From Phycisphaerae bacterium (GTDB taxonomy: Bacteria > Planctomycetota > Phycisphaerae > Sedimentisphaerales > Anaerobacaceae), in NCBI GenBank assembly GCA_021736645.1, contig JAIPFM010000166.1:1-58319 (forward strand): a stretch of 58,319 bases of DNA. The letters are read 5' to 3'. The position numbers and the translations under genes are program-made. Positions 1 through 7,519 of the stretch are shown here, one piece after another. The notes below the pieces were generated by a model that had not been told where the DNA came from, made no database searches, and saw only the letters and a list, made by a program, of their open reading frames with translations. How positions within the stretch are numbered: position 1 is the first letter of the stretch; each line of letters begins with the position of its first letter.

Positions 1-366
1 TTGGCCCATGCCTTTCTCCTGTCTCTGCCTGACCTGGATGACCGCCACACCTGGATTCAATGGCTGTCTTCCGGTTCCATCGGCCTGCTGGCCCTGCAGA
101 TCGTGACAGCCGTGTGGGCAGAGATAGACAATGAAGTCTACTACCGTTTCCTCGCTGTCGTCGCGATTCTCCTGGCGCTGGAGACGCTGGTGATTCCGAT
201 CCTGATGAAGCTCAAGAGAGGCCCTGTCAAAGTGGGACAGCGACTGACTCTGGAACAGGTTGACAGTGACCTGTATCAGGATATGACAGGAAAACAGTAT
301 CACGTGACAGAGGTCCTGTCCGAGCCAGTCGTTCCGCGTGCCGGTGGTCCAGATCAGGAGGGTTGA
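1..366 (+). CDS. C-terminal part of a membrane protein (truncated by window edge)
   Basis: The frame is open from the first base, so the true start probably lies outside the window; the TTG at position 1 is not convincing as a start. The 121 visible residues hold two hydrophobic segments (about residues 24-41 and 49-69) followed by a charged tail of about 50 residues that would be cytoplasmic or periplasmic. No family is recognised. A gap of 185 bases separates it from the Fe-S protein gene downstream, so a functional link, for example as a membrane anchor, is only a guess. Confidence 0.5.
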   Translation: MAHAFLLSLPDLDDRHTWIQWLSSGSIGLLALQIVTAVWAEIDNEVYYRFLAVVAILLALETLVIPILMKLKRGPVKVGQRLTLEQVDSDLYQDMTGKQYHVTEVLSEPVVPRAGGPDQEG

Positions 367-551
367 CAGTCTGACTTTTCCTCTCCTGCGATGCCCTTGC
401 CGAATCTGGAGAAGCTCGCTGCCTGGGACGACTATTGCGCCTCGCGCAGATAATCAAGTGTAGAACTGGCAGGCACATTGGAAAAATGGTATAACCGCAA
501 ATGCAAAGAGTCCATGGCCACACAAACTGAAGGAAGTAGTGAGGTCGTTCC

Positions 552-1276
552 ATGCATTGCGGAAAGAACAGCAAACCACCCATGACTCGCAGGGATTTCG
601 TGAAGGTCACGGGCACGATTGTCTTTGTCACGAGTGCGGGATGTCATGTTATTTTGGGGCAGGACAGCCAGGCCGAAGATACGCCTGCGGGGTCCAAGGG
701 ATTCCGCCCTCGGACGGCTACCTGCTGGTGGACACGCGCCAATGTCAGGGGTGTGCCAGTTGCATGCTCGCCTGTTCCCTGGTCCATGAAGGCGTGGAGA
801 GCCAGTCTCTCTCCAGAATCCAGATCCTGCAGAATTCCTTTGCGTTCTTTCCCCATGATGTGACCATAGCAGCATGCCGCCAATGCGTGGATCCCCAGTG
901 TGTGGACGCATGCCCTGCAGGTGCAATCAAAGCCGATGACAGGTTCGGCCATGTGAGAATCGTGGACCAGGAACAGTGTATCGGCTGCGGCGCTTGTATC
1001 GATGCCTGCCCGTATACGCCCAGCAGGCCGGTGTTGGCACCAGAACCCCATGACAGAAAACAAACCAAGGGTCGAAAATGCGATTTGTGCGCCAATGCGC
1101 CGTTTCATTGGGACGACGCTGGCGGCGGGCCGGATGGAATGCAGGCCTGTATGGCCATCTGTCCTGTGGGCGCCATCACCTTTACCAGGGACATCCCTGA
1201 GCAAGAAGGGGATGATGGGTACCAGGTGAACCTGCGGGATGTCAACTGGAAGCGACTCGGCTATCCCACTGGCTGA
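552..1276 (+). CDS. Tat-exported ferredoxin-like electron-transfer subunit (DmsB/NrfC type) with a one-base frameshift
   Basis: The gene is split between two frames. From ATG 552 (GAGG seven bases upstream) the first frame encodes a Tat signal with TRRDFVKVTG and a following SAGC lipobox-like end. From about position 700 coding continues in the frame one base earlier: PPSDGYLLVDTRQCQGC and onward to the stop at 1276. Restoring one G in the GGG run at 698-700 would join them as Lys-Gly-Ile-Pro. The main part has four Cys clusters typical of four-[4Fe-4S] subunits: CQGCASC, CRQC...CVDAC, CIGCGACIDAC, and CDLC...CMAIC. Such proteins pass electrons between a molybdopterin enzyme and a membrane quinone subunit; neither partner is visible here. 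The frameshift could be a sequencing error, a recent mutation or programmed slippage. Confidence 0.75.
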
Positions 1277-1288
1277 GACGTGCCATGA

Positions 1289-1468
1289 GCAGACACCCGA
1301 CCCTACAATTCAGCACTGAACGAGATCCTCAAGAAGAACGGCATCCCCACAGCCTATCACGTGTTCCAGGGCATCGGGCATTACGACATCTATCAGGGAC
1401 AATCCCTGGACAAGGCCATGACCCTGGAGATCGCCTGGTTCGACAAATACTTGAAGGACAAAAGGTGA
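1289..1468 (+). pseudogene. Relic of an alpha/beta hydrolase C-terminus
   Basis: One frame from just after a TGA at 1286-1288 to the TGA at 1466-1468 reads like the end of a dienelactone-hydrolase or acyl-peptidase-type enzyme: YNSALNEILKKNGIPTAYHV, then GIGHYDIY with the expected catalytic His, then an amphipathic C-terminal helix ending LKDKR. There is no start codon, no nucleophile elbow and no catalytic Asp. It is therefore a truncated remnant rather than a working gene. Family assignment rests on the spacing around the His and on the C-terminal helix only. Confidence 0.5.
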
Positions 1469-1624
1469 CATTACAAAAGGCCGACAACACCGCCTGCGAA
1501 CAGAACTGTCCGTCAACGAACAGTTCCTAACCCCTGTCCGATTTTTGACTCATCGATTCTCCTTGGTTTAAACCAACAACCGACCAGTAACCCACGGTGA
1601 ACCTTGAACCACTCCGTAAGGTGT

Positions 1625-2710
1625 TTACATATACCCCTTGGCCTTGAGCAGTTCGGCCATGAGTATGGCGCCGCCTGCGGCCCCGCGTATGGTGTTGTGC
1701 GAGAGCCCTACAAAGCGGATGTCAAAGACCGGGCACGATCGCAGCCGCCCCAAAGTCACGGCCATGCCTTTGCCTGCATCACGATCCAGGCGTGGCTGCG
1801 GACGATCCGGTTCCTCGCGATAGATCATGGCAGGAATGGGTGCAGAGGGCAGCGACAATCGCTGCGGCTCACTGACGAAGCTCTGCCAGATGGCTTTGAC
1901 CTCATCCAGACAGGGTTTACGATCTGCGAACTTGAGGCTGACACACGCAGTGTGACCGTCGATCACTGCCACACGGTTGCAGTGCGCTGCGATCTTGATG
2001 GATGTGTCCGGGATAATCTGGCCGTTCGATCGCTGGCCGAGGATACGCTGGGGTTCACGCTCGGATTTCTCTTCTTCACCGCCAATGTAGGGCACAATGC
2101 CGTCGATCATATTGTACGAGGATGGACCGGGATAGCCTGCACCGGACACGGCCTGCATCGTACTCACAATCATGGCAGAGACCGGATAACCGGCCTGCTT
2201 CAGGGCATACACGGGCGTGACATAACTTTGCACGCTGCAATTGGGCTTGACTGCAATGAGTCCCCTGGTCCAGCCTCGCTGCTGTCGCTGGTCCTTGATC
2301 AGTTCGGCGTGCTCCCAGTTGACTTCCGGGACCATCATGGGCACATCCGCAGTGGCACGGTGGGCCGAATTGTTGGACACAACCGGGATGTCAGCAGCGG
2401 CATAGGCCTCTTCCAGACGTCGGATTGTCTCTTTATCTGATTCAATGGCTGAAAAGACCAGGTCGCATTGGCCGACTGCCTGTGTCACGTCATTGGCATC
2501 TGCCACGATGAGGTCGTGGACTGGTTCAGGTATGGGCCTGGCCATAAGCCAGCGCCCTGCCACGGCCTGGGCAAAGGTCTTGCCTGCGGAGCGGGGCGAT
2601 GCCGCCACATAGACCACCTCAAACCAGGGGTGGTTGTCCAACAGACTCAGATAATTCTGGCCGACCATACCGGTCGCACCTAACACGCCGACTTTCATAC
2701 GATTCATCAT
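1625..2710 (-). CDS. asd: Aspartate-semialdehyde dehydrogenase
   Basis: Converts aspartyl-4-phosphate to aspartate-4-semialdehyde with NADPH, the branch step to threonine, methionine, lysine and diaminopimelate. The 361-residue protein begins with the nucleotide loop VGVLGATGMVGQ, has the catalytic Cys in KPNCSVQS (about residue 158), the substrate/His motif CNRVAVIDGH, and a C-terminal HNTIRGAAGG helix. The sequence resembles the archaeal/fungal branch of the family more than the E. coli branch. AAGGAG lies four bases before ATG 2710; the next codon is also ATG (2707) and is equally possible. An upstream TTG (2725) is rejected because it would precede this ribosome site. It lies 112 bases downstream of the PhzF gene on the same strand. 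Confidence 0.93.
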   Translation of the reverse strand: MMNRMKVGVLGATGMVGQNYLSLLDNHPWFEVVYVAASPRSAGKTFAQAVAGRWLMARPIPEPVHDLIVADANDVTQAVGQCDLVFSAIESDKETIRRLEEAYAAADIPVVSNNSAHRATADVPMMVPEVNWEHAELIKDQRQQRGWTRGLIAVKPNCSVQSYVTPVYALKQAGYPVSAMIVSTMQAVSGAGYPGPSSYNMIDGIVPYIGGEEEKSEREPQRILGQRSNGQIIPDTSIKIAAHCNRVAVIDGHTACVSLKFADRKPCLDEVKAIWQSFVSEPQRLSLPSAPIPAMIYREEPDRPQPRLDRDAGKGMAVTLGRLRSCPVFDIRFVGLSHNTIRGAAGGAILMAELLKAKGYM

Positions 2711-2732
2711 AAAGCTCCTTGTCAAAAAAAAA

Positions 2733-2825
2733 GATCACAGATCACAGTTCCCAGATCGCAGTTTTCAGCGGGTCGATGGTTGGAGACCATGCCACTGTGA
2801 TCTGCGATCCGCGATCTGTGAACTA
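2733..2825. repeat. GATC-dense word repeat forming an imperfect inverted pair
   Basis: Between asd and the PhzF gene the words GATCACAG, ATCACAGTTC and CAGATCGCAG follow one another. After about 25 bases an inverted set appears (CTGTGATCTGCGATCC, GCGATCTGTGAAC). The arms could fold into a long imperfect hairpin. The stretch holds six GATC sites in about 90 bases. It ends at the PhzF stop codon. It belongs to the same style of word-like intergenic repeat seen elsewhere in this window. Confidence 0.6.
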
Positions 2826-3698
2826 CAACAATGTTCCCTTGGCGATTAACTGCACCTGGCCGCCGACCTGGATCAAGTGATCTGAGTCGGTTTTACTGGC
2901 CTTCAGGTGAAGGCAAGAGGGTCGGTGGATCTCCATGCCCTGTTCGACCTGAATGCTGACTGTGTGACTTCCGAAGTATTTGTGTTCACTCAGATAGCCT
3001 GCCAGGCAGCTATTGGCACTGCCTGTGGCCGGGTCTTCAGGGATACCCATCAATGGGACATACACACGTACATTGAGTTGGCAGTCCGGGTTGTAGGTTT
3101 CTGGTGCACACACCAGGATCTCTCGGGTGTCCTTGGGATCGCTGATCAAGGTCTCTAAAGCCTCAGGATTGATGCGTGAGCGCCGCACTGCGTGCAGGTT
3201 CGCCAGCGGGACAATGACAAAGGGCAGGCCAGTGGACACGACCTGGATGGGAAAGTTCGGATCAAAGTCCGTGGCATCCAGACTCAGCACAGGTGCGAAA
3301 TCCTCGATCGTATACGTCCTGCCAAAACGCGGCGCATGGGTGGTCATCCACAGGAGATCCCCTTCACGCGTCACGGGGATCTGTCCCACGCCAAGATTGA
3401 GTTTGATGTGGCCGGAGGTTTCTTTCTGCAGGATCTCACTGAGCACGTACGCTGTGCCCAGAGTCGGGTGCCCTGCAAACGGGACCTCCTCGCCGGGGGT
3501 ATAGATGCGCACATCAAAGCCGCCATCGGCCTGGCGATCCGAGCAGATGAACGTGGTTTCTGAGAAGTGCATTTCGCGCGTGATCTGCAGCATCTGTTCT
3601 GCGGACAGGCCGTCCGGTTGCGTCACAACGGCCAGTTGGTTGCCGCTGTATTTGTGTTCCGCAAACACATCCACGATGTAAAAGGTTCGGTTTTTCAT
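2823..3698 (-). CDS. PhzF-family isomerase/epimerase-like protein
   Basis: A 291-residue protein of the PhzF (phenazine biosynthesis-like, DAP-epimerase fold) family. Visible hallmarks are FYIVDVFAEHKYSGNQLAVV at the start, the catalytic Glu in HFSETTF (about residue 47), PFAGHPTLGTAYVL, and GIPEDPATGSANSCLAGYL in the second lobe. Substrate is unknown; most family members outside phenazine clusters are uncharacterised. ATG 3698 has no clear Shine-Dalgarno sequence. It lies only 12 bases after the U-tract of the leader terminator, so its transcription seems to depend on read-through of that terminator. asd follows on the same strand. Confidence 0.88.
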   Translation of the reverse strand: MKNRTFYIVDVFAEHKYSGNQLAVVTQPDGLSAEQMLQITREMHFSETTFICSDRQADGGFDVRIYTPGEEVPFAGHPTLGTAYVLSEILQKETSGHIKLNLGVGQIPVTREGDLLWMTTHAPRFGRTYTIEDFAPVLSLDATDFDPNFPIQVVSTGLPFVIVPLANLHAVRRSRINPEALETLISDPKDTREILVCAPETYNPDCQLNVRVYVPLMGIPEDPATGSANSCLAGYLSEHKYFGSHTVSIQVEQGMEIHRPSCLHLKASKTDSDHLIQVGGQVQLIAKGTLL

Positions 3699-3710
3699 GG
3701 CTGATTATCC

Positions 3711-3753
3711 GAAAAAAAAAGGCCTTTCAGAGTGCATTACCCTGAAAGGCCTT
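3711..3753 (-). terminator. Intrinsic terminator between leader ORF and PhzF gene (putative attenuator)
   Basis: On the minus strand the 12-base arm AAGGCCTTTCAG (3753-3742) pairs perfectly with CTGAAAGGCCTT (3730-3719) around an 11-base loop. It is followed at once by a run of nine Us in total, ending at 3711. This is a textbook Rho-independent terminator. It sits 20 bases after the stop of the threonine-rich leader ORF and before the PhzF start. The 10-mer CCAAGGCCTT at its base occurs a second time inside the leader ORF (around 3817-3826), which allows a competing pairing. Confidence 0.9.
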
Positions 3754-3773
3754 GGTTTTAATCAGAGGTCATG

Positions 3774-3914
3774 TCAGGGCGTAGGCCATTTCCACTTGAT
3801 TGTGGTTGTCTTTGTGAAGGCCTTGGTCACAGCCGCAAACTTGGCGCAAAACATCATCCCAGTCCCACGTGTTGTGGTGGTGTGCAGAGCCTGATGTCTT
3901 ACATTTTGTTGCAT
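3774..3914 (-). CDS. Threonine-rich leader peptide candidate (46 aa)
   Basis: A 46-codon ORF: MQQNVRHQALHTTTTRGTGM, then FCAKFAAV, then TKAFTKTTTIKWKWPTP. Eleven residues are Thr, with runs TTTT (codons 12-15) and TTT (codons 36-38), plus Lys and Trp near the end. AGGA lies eight bases before the ATG. A promoter with perfect TTGACA lies just upstream and a strong terminator 20 bases downstream, so it forms a full transcription unit ahead of PhzF-asd. Thr-rich leaders (thrL) control threonine genes by attenuation in enterobacteria, and Asd serves threonine synthesis. The role here is inference. It could instead be an independent small basic protein or a small RNA. An overlapping 68-codon frame begins upstream of the predicted transcript and is less likely. 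Confidence 0.5.
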   Translation of the reverse strand: MQQNVRHQALHTTTTRGTGMMFCAKFAAVTKAFTKTTTIKWKWPTP

Positions 3915-3946
3915 GATTTCTATCCTGGATATCCTGTAAAAACACT

Positions 3947-3975
3947 AGTTTGAAGTTTTCGTTCGGATATGTCAA
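3947..3975 (-). promoter_or_regulatory. Promoter candidate for the leader-phzF-asd transcript
   Basis: On the minus strand a perfect TTGACA (3975-3970) is followed after 17 bases by CAAACT (3952-3947). The -10 match is weak (three of six), the -35 is full consensus. Transcription would start about 25 bases before the leader ATG. The divergent gene for KDPG aldolase begins at 4074. Confidence 0.4.
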
Positions 3976-4073
3976 GAATTTTAAAAAGGTTTTCAGTTTT
4001 GAGTTTTCAGTTTATGGTCCTGCAGGACTTCGGGTATGATTTTAACAAATTGGTTTTTTCAAGGAATCAGTCA

Positions 4074-4721
4074 ATGACGAAACAAGAGACTCTGGCCTGT
4101 ATCAAAGATTCCGGCCTGATTGCGATTATTCGCTCGGACAGCCCGGAGGGCCTGGTTGACGCAGCATCTGCTTTATACAGGGCAGGCATCAGGGCCGTTG
4201 AGATTTCTTTGACCACACCCGACGCATTGACGGCTGTCGGGGTCCTGCGCCAGGATTTGCCTGAGGGTTGCCTGATTGGTGTGGGCACCGTGATGCAGGC
4301 AGAGACCGTGGCCAGTGCCCGCGATGCAGGGGCTCAGTTTGCCGTGTCGCCCACATTTAAAGAATCCGTGGTGCGTGCCTGCAATACTGTGCATATGCCG
4401 TTGGCCTGCGGGGCGTACACCCCGACTGAAGCATGGTGTGCGTACGAAACCGGGGCAGATTTGATCAAGATTTTTCCGGCCAACGATCTGGGGCCCAGGT
4501 ATATGAAGGCCCTGCTGGCCCCCATGCCGCAGTTGCCCCTGGTGCCCACGGGCGGGGTGACTTTGGATAACTGTGATGAATACCTGCACGCGGGGTGCGT
4601 GGCTGTGGCCATTGGCACAGGTGTTGTGAATTCGCAGCTCATCAAGGATGGGAATTGGCAGGAGATCACAAGCCGGGCAAAGGCATTCGTGGCGGCCATT
4701 CAAAGGGCCAGACACGGATAA
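4074..4721 (+). CDS. eda: 2-dehydro-3-deoxy-phosphogluconate (KDPG/KHG) aldolase
   Basis: Class I aldolase that splits KDPG to pyruvate and glyceraldehyde-3-phosphate in the Entner-Doudoroff route or in uronate breakdown. The 215-residue protein carries Arg20 (IIRSD), Glu43 (VEISLTTP), GVGTVMQAETV, SPTFKESVV and the Schiff-base Lys132 in LIKIFPAN, then PTGGVTLDN for phosphate binding. ATG 4074 is preceded by AAGGA at a good distance. An in-frame extension back to 3969 would translate a word repeat and is rejected. In this window the pectin-degrading fusion gene supplies a possible source of uronates; no kdgK or edd is nearby. Confidence 0.93.
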   Translation: MTKQETLACIKDSGLIAIIRSDSPEGLVDAASALYRAGIRAVEISLTTPDALTAVGVLRQDLPEGCLIGVGTVMQAETVASARDAGAQFAVSPTFKESVVRACNTVHMPLACGAYTPTEAWCAYETGADLIKIFPANDLGPRYMKALLAPMPQLPLVPTGGVTLDNCDEYLHAGCVAVAIGTGVVNSQLIKDGNWQEITSRAKAFVAAIQRARHG

Positions 4722-4785
4722 GGCAACCATGGCAGAATGCAGCCTGCTGAAAACTGAACATCCATCACTTAAAACTGGTTTCAAT

Positions 4786-5925
4786 ATGGCTTTTGGCATT
4801 GTAAACAGGCCGAATACCCAGGAAAAGCTCGAGATACTGGGTCAGGATGCGCAGTACGATCTGTCGTGTGCCTGCAGTTCCAGGCCTGAAGAATCCCGTC
4901 ATCGCGGAGAGGGGGGCAAGTGGATTTATCCCGTATCTCTGCCCCATGGCGGCACCAGTGTATTGTTCAAGACCCTGCTGTCCAATGTGTGTTCCAATGA
5001 CTGCAGATATTGTCCATTGCGAGAAGATCAGGATCTACGGCGCTGCACATTGACCCCTGAAGAGACCGTGCAGACATTCCTGCAGTATTACCAGCAGGGC
5101 AGGGTGTTCGGCCTGTTTCTGAGTTCCGGTGTCATGGGCACGCCGGATGCGACCATGCAGCGATTGAATGCTGTGGTTGAGCAGCTGCGCAGAAAGCACC
5201 ATTTCAAAGGATATATTCACTTAAAGGTGATTCCAGGGGCCAGCGATGCAGCCGTTGAACAGGCGGTGGCTCTGGCCAGTGCCGTGTCATTGAATGTCGA
5301 AACGCCCGGGGCTGAGAATATGGCCCGGTTGTCGCAGAAAAAGGACTATATGCGGGACATTGTGGCGCCCATCAAGCTGATCAGCCGGTTGACACAGAAG
5401 GGCGGTCCGTACTCACGGGTCAAGCAGACGACCCAGTTTATTGTGGGGGCGGCAGGTGAGGCCGATCAGGAGATTGTGCGATATATGGCTCGTTTGTATG
5501 ACCGGGTGCATATGAGCCGGATATATTTTAGTGCGTATCAAAAGGGGCTCGGTGATCAGGCCATGGTGGGGGAGCAGCAGCATGTAACACCCGAGCAGGT
5601 GTTTCAGCGGGAGCATCGCCTGTATCAGGTAGATTTCCTGTTCAGGCAGTATGGGTTTTCTCCGTCAGATATTGAGTACGACGCCCAGGGGCAATTGTCT
5701 TTAAGTGTTGATCCCAAAGAGCGTTGGGCTCTACGCCATCCGGAGATGTTCCCTGTCAATGTCAACACGGCGTCCAGGTGGTCGCTCTTGCGTGTGCCGG
5801 GTTTGGGACCGCTGACGGTGAAGCGGATTTTAAAGGCACGTCGGATTCGAAAGTTTTCAGGTATCGAAGACATTGGGAAAGTCGGGGTGCGTCTGGCCCG
5901 GGCGGCAAATTATCTGACTTTTTGA
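4786..5925 (+). CDS. Radical SAM protein of the putative DNA modification/repair family (TIGR03916-like)
   Basis: The 379-residue protein opens with EKLEILGQDAQYDLSC, binds a [4Fe-4S] cluster through CSNDCRYC (Cys 69, 73, 76), and ends with a helix-hairpin-helix module (VNVNTASRWSLLRVPGLGPL) that suggests DNA binding. This layout fits the radical SAM family usually encoded beside a SAM-linked uracil-DNA-glycosylase-like partner (TIGR03915). No such partner follows here; the next gene is arginine decarboxylase. Start choice: ATG 4786 lacks a clear ribosome site. ATG 4729 has AAGG upstream but would add 19 residues made of the intergenic word repeat. The reaction catalysed is not known. Confidence 0.85.
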   Translation: MAFGIVNRPNTQEKLEILGQDAQYDLSCACSSRPEESRHRGEGGKWIYPVSLPHGGTSVLFKTLLSNVCSNDCRYCPLREDQDLRRCTLTPEETVQTFLQYYQQGRVFGLFLSSGVMGTPDATMQRLNAVVEQLRRKHHFKGYIHLKVIPGASDAAVEQAVALASAVSLNVETPGAENMARLSQKKDYMRDIVAPIKLISRLTQKGGPYSRVKQTTQFIVGAAGEADQEIVRYMARLYDRVHMSRIYFSAYQKGLGDQAMVGEQQHVTPEQVFQREHRLYQVDFLFRQYGFSPSDIEYDAQGQLSLSVDPKERWALRHPEMFPVNVNTASRWSLLRVPGLGPLTVKRILKARRIRKFSGIEDIGKVGVRLARAANYLTF

Positions 5926-5953
5926 TTGGCAGAATGCCCCATGCGCCTATAAT
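5926..5953 (+). promoter_or_regulatory. Promoter candidate for the arginine decarboxylase-agmatinase unit
   Basis: TTGGCA (5926-5931), 16 bases, then a perfect TATAAT (5948-5953). It begins right at the stop codon of the radical SAM gene and lies 90 bases before the decarboxylase ATG. This suggests the polyamine genes have their own transcript with an untranslated leader of about 80 bases. Confidence 0.5.
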
Positions 5954-6042
5954 TAACGGGCTCAAGTGTTGGACATTTTATTATTTGCAAAGGCCGTGTT
6001 CTAACTGGAAAACCCTGTTGAAGCACGTCCCAAGGAGACGCT

Positions 6043-6594
6043 ATGAATCATCTGGTTCCAAAGAAGTTATTCCTGACCAAGGGTGTTGGGCGCAGCAAAC
6101 ATCAACTCAAGTCTTTTGAAGAGGCCTTACGCATGGCAGGTGTAGCTCAGCAGAATCTGGTGACAGTGTCATCCATTTTGCCGCCACAGTGTAAGATTAT
6201 CAGCAAGGAAAAAGGCCTGGCGTATCTCAACCCAGGTGAGATCACGTTTTGCGTGATGGCCCGGTCTGAGACCAATGAGCACGGTCGGTTGGTGGCGTCT
6301 TCGATTGGCATTGCCGTGCCCAAAGATAATATGAAGTGGGGGTATCTCAGTGAAATTCATGGCAATGGCTTGAATCAGAAAGAGGCTGCTGATACGTCTG
6401 AGGACCTGGCTGCAGACATGCTGGGTACGACCTTGGGCCTGGAAGTAGACCCTGACAAGGCCTGGTCTGAAAAGGAGCAGGTGTACAAACAGAGCGGTTT
6501 GATTATTCGAACCTCCAATATTACCCAGGCTGCACGAGGGCAGCAGGGATTGTGGACCACGACCGTGGCGCTGGCAGTGCTGATCTTTGACTAG
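6043..6594 (+). CDS. Pyruvoyl-dependent arginine decarboxylase
   Basis: Decarboxylates arginine to agmatine using a covalently bound pyruvoyl group instead of PLP. The 183-residue proenzyme shows the self-cleavage site VSSILPP: the chain splits between Ser43 and Ser44 and the latter becomes the pyruvoyl group of the alpha subunit. Other family blocks are [13 protein letters not shown] at the start and the Gly-rich EIHGNG segment. Length matches the archaeal/chlamydial enzymes. AAGGAG lies at good spacing before ATG 6043. Agmatinase follows 61 bases downstream, giving a two-step route arginine to putrescine. Confidence 0.93.
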   Translation: MNHLVPKKLFLTKGVGRSKHQLKSFEEALRMAGVAQQNLVTVSSILPPQCKIISKEKGLAYLNPGEITFCVMARSETNEHGRLVASSIGIAVPKDNMKWGYLSEIHGNGLNQKEAADTSEDLAADMLGTTLGLEVDPDKAWSEKEQVYKQSGLIIRTSNITQAARGQQGLWTTTVALAVLIFD

Positions 6595-6655
6595 ACGGAG
6601 GCGCGGTGGAGGTCTGCCGCGTCAATGTTGATTGGCAGGCAGGGAAAGGGATTGC

Positions 6656-7519
6656 ATGAGTCCTTCTGATCCAATTCAGTTTTTTCCGGATTTGCCTTGT
6701 ACTTCGGATCAGGCGCAAATTGTACTGGTACCGGTTCCGTATGATGGGACAAGTACCTGGGGCAAGGGTGCAGACAAAGGGCCGGAAGCCCTGATTCGAG
6801 CGTCTGAGCATCTGGAGGGATATGACATTGAGACCCGATATGAAGTGTGCGATCACGGTTTTTATACCGAGGACCCTGTCACAGAAAATCGCAGTCCGGA
6901 GGCCATGGTGCAGGCTGTCTATGCCCGGGTCAAACAACGGCTCGATCAGAACAAGTTTTGCATCACACTGGGCGGTGAGCATTCCGTGAGCATTGGCGCG
7001 GTTCAGGCACATGCCGAGAAGTTCTCGGACCTGACCGTGCTGCAACTGGATGCACATTCGGACTTGAGAGATGAATATCACGGCTCGAAATTCAACCACG
7101 CCTGTGTCATGTCTCGGATTCAGGAGATGTGTTCCATTGTCCAGGTGGGTATTCGCAGTATGGATGCCCATGAGCTGTCCCGTATGGATCCGGATCGTAT
7201 GTTTTTTGCTGAGACTATTCTCGGACATAGACCCAAACCCTGGGTGGAGCGTGCCATTGAAAAGATGGCCCCGAAGGTGTATGTGACCCTTGACCTGGAT
7301 GTGTTTGACTCCTCCATTATGCCCAGTACAGGCACCCCTGAACCGGGCGGCCTATTCTGGTATGATGTCCTGCGTTTCCTGCGGCGTGTGAGCAACGACC
7401 GCATGATTGTCGGATTTGACGTGGTTGAACTGTGTCCTAACCACGCCAACAGGGCCCCTGATTTTCTTGCAGCGAAGCTGGTCTACAAACTCGCGAGTTA
7501 TATTTTTTCGGCATATTAA
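6656..7519 (+). CDS. speB: Agmatinase (arginase/ureohydrolase family)
   Basis: Hydrolyses agmatine to putrescine and urea with a binuclear manganese centre. The 287-residue protein has the metal-binding blocks GGEHS, DAHSDLRDEY and DLDVFDSS, in the right order and spacing for the ureohydrolase family, and GTPEPGGLFW near the active site. ATG 6656 is preceded by AAAGGG; the upstream TTG at 6632 is less likely. Pairing with the pyruvoyl arginine decarboxylase directly upstream supports agmatine, not arginine or guanidinobutyrate, as substrate. Confidence 0.9.
   Translation: MSPSDPIQFFPDLPCTSDQAQIVLVPVPYDGTSTWGKGADKGPEALIRASEHLEGYDIETRYEVCDHGFYTEDPVTENRSPEAMVQAVYARVKQRLDQNKFCITLGGEHSVSIGAVQAHAEKFSDLTVLQLDAHSDLRDEYHGSKFNHACVMSRIQEMCSIVQVGIRSMDAHELSRMDPDRMFFAETILGHRPKPWVERAIEKMAPKVYVTLDLDVFDSSIMPSTGTPEPGGLFWYDVLRFLRRVSNDRMIVGFDVVELCPNHANRAPDFLAAKLVYKLASYIFSAY

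Noticed and set aside
1604-2440. 278-codon plus-strand frame opposite asd
   Set aside because: Antisense shadow of a well-supported dehydrogenase.
3769-3975. 68-codon minus-strand frame overlapping the leader ORF
   Set aside because: It starts inside the -35 box, has no ribosome site, and the 46-codon frame fits better between promoter and terminator.
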